Shown here: piece after piece, positions 6,204 through 7,927 of the stretch
Layout: every line of letters starts with the position of its first letter
How positions within the stretch are numbered: the stretch's first letter is position 1
NCBI GenBank assembly: GCA_927910885.1
Contig: CAKMOD010000084.1
Location: 1-7,927, forward strand
DNA: 7,927 nucleotides
DNA from: an uncultured Prevotella sp.
GTDB lineage: Bacteria > Bacteroidota > Bacteroidia > Bacteroidales > Bacteroidaceae
Direction: 5' to 3'
Made by a program: the position numbers and the translations under genes
Notes under the pieces: generated by a model
The model's database searches: none
The model's input: only the letters and a program-made list of their open reading frames with translations
What the model was told of the DNA's origin: nothing

Positions 6204-6291
6204 CGCACTATTGGTGTTCAGCGTCCGCACCATTGGTGCTCATCATCCGCACCATTGGTGCTGGGCCTTCGCACGTTGATAAAACGTGAAC
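6204..6291. repeat. 22-bp phased palindrome array, GCACCATTGGTGC family (4 units)
   Basis: Units start at 6204, 6226, 6248 and 6270, an exact 22-bp period. The first three have a 14-bp core close to CGCACCATTGGTGC (the first has two C-to-T changes), followed by different 8-nt spacers. The fourth keeps only CGCAC at the start but forms its own hairpin, CACGTT-GATAA-AACGTG (6272-6288). The same family occurs at 1069-1112. The array lies 85 bp upstream of the -7 box of the following gene. Confidence 0.85.
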
Positions 6292-6375
6292 TCTTTCACT
6301 CTTAAACAATGTTACAACCTTCTGCTTTTACGATAAAAATAATTACGAAAAAAGCCAAATAAGAAAACTTTTATG

Positions 6376-6383
6376 TAAGTTTG
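6376..6383 (+). promoter_or_regulatory. -7 box of the CarboxypepD_reg-like gene
   Basis: TAAGTTTG followed by C fits TAnnTTTG and ends 19 nt before the ATG at 6403. A clear -33 box at the usual spacing is not visible. Confidence 0.6.
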
Positions 6384-6402
6384 CAGTAGATAGTTGATTG
6401 TT

Positions 6403-6996
6403 ATGCAGATACGATTATTTCTATTTTTCTTGTGGCTTTTGCTACCCCTCTCGCCACTTCAAGCACAGAAAGTGCTGATTTGTGATGGGGCAACACGTTT
6501 TCCGATACGTGATGTATTGGTCAGTGTGGATGGGAAGAATGTGGGACTTACTACATGGCAAGGAATCATTAACCTACCAGATTCGTTCCAAACAGCTACC
6601 TTTAAAAAGAAAGGCTATGCACCAGAGAAGTTGTTTCGGAGTGAGGTATTGAGAGACACCGTCTTCCTTTTCCCTGCAGAACATTATTTGGATGAGGTGG
6701 TGGTGATAGGTAAACAGGTTGTTGATGGGCGTGAACTGTTGAAGAAGATGCCGAAACGTGATATCTTAGAAAAACGTTCGTCTGGTGGACTTGGTGGTTT
6801 CGATTTAGGTCTTATACTTGACAAACGATACCGTAGAGACCGTAGGCATGTCAGGGAGTTGCGTGAAATTTTTAAGAAAATGGACGGTTTAGAGGATAAG
6901 GAAGATCCTATCCTCAAGGCTTATCGACAAACACAGTTGGAACTAAAAGCTGATTCTATTCAGAAAAAGAATGAGCAAAAAGAGCTGAAGAAATAG
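6403..6996 (+). CDS. Secreted CarboxypepD_reg-like protein with TonB-box-like motif and charged tail
   Basis: A 197-residue protein I recognise only at domain level. Residues 1-22 form a hydrophobic signal peptide ending SPLQAQ, so export to the periplasm or cell surface is likely. Residues about 23-95 resemble a small beta-sandwich of the CarboxypepD_reg/transthyretin-like type (ICDGATRFPIRDVLVSVDG, then a TTWQG turn and FKKKGYAPEKL). LDEVVVIGKQ at 96-105 closely resembles the segment that follows this domain in SusC-type TonB-dependent receptors. No plug or barrel follows. Instead there is a Gly-rich patch (SSGGLGGFDLGL, 126-137) and a strongly charged Lys/Arg/Glu helix-prone tail to the end. 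The function is unknown; protein-protein interaction in the envelope is a guess. The frame has an upstream TTG at 6394, but the ATG at 6403 directly precedes the signal peptide and is preferred. It is monocistronic, with its own promoter and terminator. Confidence 0.8.
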   Translation: MQIRLFLFFLWLLLPLSPLQAQKVLICDGATRFPIRDVLVSVDGKNVGLTTWQGIINLPDSFQTATFKKKGYAPEKLFRSEVLRDTVFLFPAEHYLDEVVVIGKQVVDGRELLKKMPKRDILEKRSSGGLGGFDLGLILDKRYRRDRRHVRELREIFKKMDGLEDKEDPILKAYRQTQLELKADSIQKKNEQKELKK

Positions 6997-7023
6997 CTTT
7001 TAATGTGAATATAGGTTAATTAT

Positions 7024-7046
7024 AAGATTGATAAAGCAATCTTTTT
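7024..7046 (+). terminator. Terminator of the CarboxypepD_reg-like gene
   Basis: AAGATTG (7024-7030) and CAATCTT (7037-7043) form a 7-bp stem around ATAAAG and continue into a T run up to 7046. The stem is short and AT-rich, so strength is moderate. Confidence 0.7.
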
Positions 7047-7056
7047 GTATAGTTTA

Positions 7057-7088
7057 CTTGACTTTTAGAATAGTAAATATTACTTTTG
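7057..7088 (+). promoter_or_regulatory. Promoter of the membrane protein/HTH operon
   Basis: TACTTTTG (7081-7088) fits the -7 consensus. CTTG (7057-7060) lies 20 bp upstream as an approximate -33 box. The predicted leader is about 40 nt before the ATG at 7133. Confidence 0.65.
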
Positions 7089-7132
7089 TGGTGTGATAGA
7101 TATCTTTACTTATTAATTAAAAAATCTACTTT

Positions 7133-7624
7133 ATGAAAACAGATTATCTTTTACCCCACATCTTTAGGAAGGTTGGTTGGTTTATTTTTATCCCTTGTAG
7201 TGTCATGATTATGGTTTCTTGGTTAGGTATCAATGACTGGTTTAATGATGACAGACTGAGTTTTATTACCTTACACATTGGAAACTTGAATTTCTTTGCT
7301 CCAGAACAAGAGGGACGTTCTTTCTTCTATTTTGCGCAGGAAGACATGTTTTCAGAAATTGTTTACTGTTTGACCTTTCTCTCTCTATATATGATAGCGT
7401 TTTCAAAGGAAAGAGTTGAGGATGAATATGTTGAACATCTCCGTATGCGTTCATTAGTATGGGCACTGAAAGTAAATACGATTTTCTTTGTTATCTTTAC
7501 GTGGTTCTGCTTTGGTATGGTTTATATCACGTTGTTAATGCTATCAATGTTCAGCATATTTCTGCTGTTTCACTTCCGTTTTCTTTACGAACTACATAAA
7601 AGGAGAATAGATAATGAAGAATAG
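7133..7624 (+). CDS. Four-helix integral membrane protein paired with an XRE regulator
   Basis: A 163-residue protein of unknown function. Four hydrophobic segments are visible at about residues 13-32, 72-90, 107-127 and 130-152. A roughly 40-residue extramembrane loop lies between the first two, and a charged segment (SKERVEDEYVEHLRMRS, 91-107) between the second and third. The basic C-terminus is RFLYELHKRRIDNEE. The layout resembles the small tetraspan membrane proteins (DUF2975-like in organisation) often encoded beside YozG-type HTH regulators, and the FSKE-VEDE-LR-SL-WA pattern recalls Bacteroidota proteins of this kind; I cannot confirm a family by eye. Its last 11 nt overlap the next gene, which points to coupled translation and a shared role, perhaps with the membrane protein influencing the regulator. 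The start at 7133 follows a leader with no Shine-Dalgarno. Confidence 0.8.
   Translation: MKTDYLLPHIFRKVGWFIFIPCSVMIMVSWLGINDWFNDDRLSFITLHIGNLNFFAPEQEGRSFFYFAQEDMFSEIVYCLTFLSLYMIAFSKERVEDEYVEHLRMRSLVWALKVNTIFFVIFTWFCFGMVYITLLMLSMFSIFLLFHFRFLYELHKRRIDNEE
7600..7605 (+). promoter_or_regulatory. Shine-Dalgarno-like site before the HTH gene
   Basis: AAGGAG lies 8 nt before the ATG at 7614, inside the end of the upstream coding sequence. Canonical Shine-Dalgarno sites are uncommon in Bacteroidota. Here it supports the 7614 start and independent re-initiation in the overlapping pair. Confidence 0.6.
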
Positions 7625-7814
7625 TATAAGGGTAGAGCGGGCTATCAAACGCATGACCCAAGCGCAATTAGCAGAACTTATTGGGGTATCCCGTCAGACA
7701 ATTGTTGCTATCGAAAGCGAGAAGTATGTTCCCTCAACAGTTCTCAGTCTGAAGATTGCACGTGTATTCGATAAGCGTGTAGATGATATTTTTGAATTGG
7801 AAGAAAGCGATTAA
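7614..7814 (+). CDS. Small XRE-family (YozG-like) HTH transcriptional regulator
   Basis: A 66-residue cytoplasmic DNA-binding protein consisting almost only of an HTH_3/Cro-type domain. The helix-turn-helix is TQAQLAELIGVSRQTIVAIE (residues 15-34), with the conserved Gln, Leu, Val-Ser-Arg-Gln-Thr and Ile positions of the family. It is followed by SEKYVPSTVLSLKIARVFDKRVDDIFELEE, the usual ending of the compact YozG/YvaO-like group. There is no effector domain, so any signal must come from another protein, plausibly the membrane partner whose gene overlaps it by 11 nt. Targets are unknown; autoregulation of the shared promoter near 7081 is a natural guess. The length is normal for the group, so it is not truncated. 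Confidence 0.93.
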   Translation: MKNSIRVERAIKRMTQAQLAELIGVSRQTIVAIESEKYVPSTVLSLKIARVFDKRVDDIFELEESD

Positions 7815-7851
7815 AGCCTTGTATCTATACTCCCTTATTTTCGATATCATC

Positions 7852-7916
7852 AGTAATCATAATTATGAATTTTGAATTATGCATTATGAATTACCAAAGT
7901 AATCATAATTATGAAT
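7852..7916. repeat. 19-bp direct repeats with TCATAATTATGA palindromes
   Basis: AGTAATCATAATTATGAAT occurs exactly at 7852-7870 and again at 7898-7916, a 46-bp period. Each copy holds the 12-bp palindrome TCATAATTATGA (7857-7868 and 7903-7914). Between them are further variants of ATTATGAATT. The repeat may continue beyond the window edge. Confidence 0.75.
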
Positions 7917-7927
7917 ACTGAATTGTG

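Noticed and set aside
6204..6291. Possible CRISPR array
   Set aside because: The period is only 22 bp with an 8-nt spacer, far shorter than CRISPR repeat-spacer units, and there are no cas genes in the window.
7133..7814. Toxin-antitoxin module
   Set aside because: Neither protein resembles a known toxin; the larger one is a four-helix membrane protein, and the arrangement fits a regulator with a membrane partner better.

Overview
The window looks like an ordinary chromosomal segment of a Bacteroidota bacterium, most likely an oral-type Prevotella. The reasons are promoter boxes of the TAnnTTTG class (with a TTTG-like -33 box about 19 bp upstream where one can be seen), Shine-Dalgarno sequences missing before nearly all genes, and the character of the proteins: a triple helix-hairpin-helix ComEA-like protein, a Bacteroidota-style MurF, and a short secreted CarboxypepD_reg-like protein. 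The genus assignment is inference from style; no marker gene is present to fix the species.

Layout from left to right. (1) 23-993: a membrane-anchored helix-hairpin-helix DNA-binding protein split by an apparent 1-nt frameshift near 674-681. (2) 994-1261: intergenic DNA with a two-unit array of 22-bp phased palindromes, followed by the murF promoter. (3) 1262-2584: murF, the last cytoplasmic step of peptidoglycan precursor synthesis. (4) 2660-2732: tRNA-Pro(CGG) with its own -7 box and a strong terminator at 2736-2771, then a 9-bp tandem repeat array at 2782-2826. (5) 2831-3787, minus strand: a DusB-type tRNA-dihydrouridine synthase whose promoter lies so close to the ATG that the mRNA may be leaderless. 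(6) 3788-4009: a divergent promoter region carrying a perfect 8-3-8 inverted repeat, a candidate metalloregulator operator. (7) 4010-5887: a P1B-2 type Zn/Cd/Pb-exporting ATPase without an N-terminal metal-binding domain. (8) 5888-6402: a 515-bp intergenic region with a four-unit 22-bp AT-rich palindrome array, a terminator, and a second array of the GCACCATTGGTGC family. (9) 6403-6996: a secreted CarboxypepD_reg-like protein ending in a TonB-box-like motif and a charged tail. (10) 7133-7814: a two-gene operon, a four-helix membrane protein overlapping a small YozG-like XRE regulator. (11) 7815-7927: AT-rich repeats running to the window edge.

The genes are mostly independent transcription units with their own promoters and terminators, not one pathway. 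I find no phage, transposon, CRISPR array or defence system. The most unusual signal lies between the genes: two unrelated palindrome families (GC-rich GCACCATTGGTGC and AT-rich TTTTCATGAAAA) are both tandemly arranged with exactly 22-bp periodicity, which would put every palindrome on the same helical face. A third array uses a 9-bp period, with two palindromes 18 bp apart.
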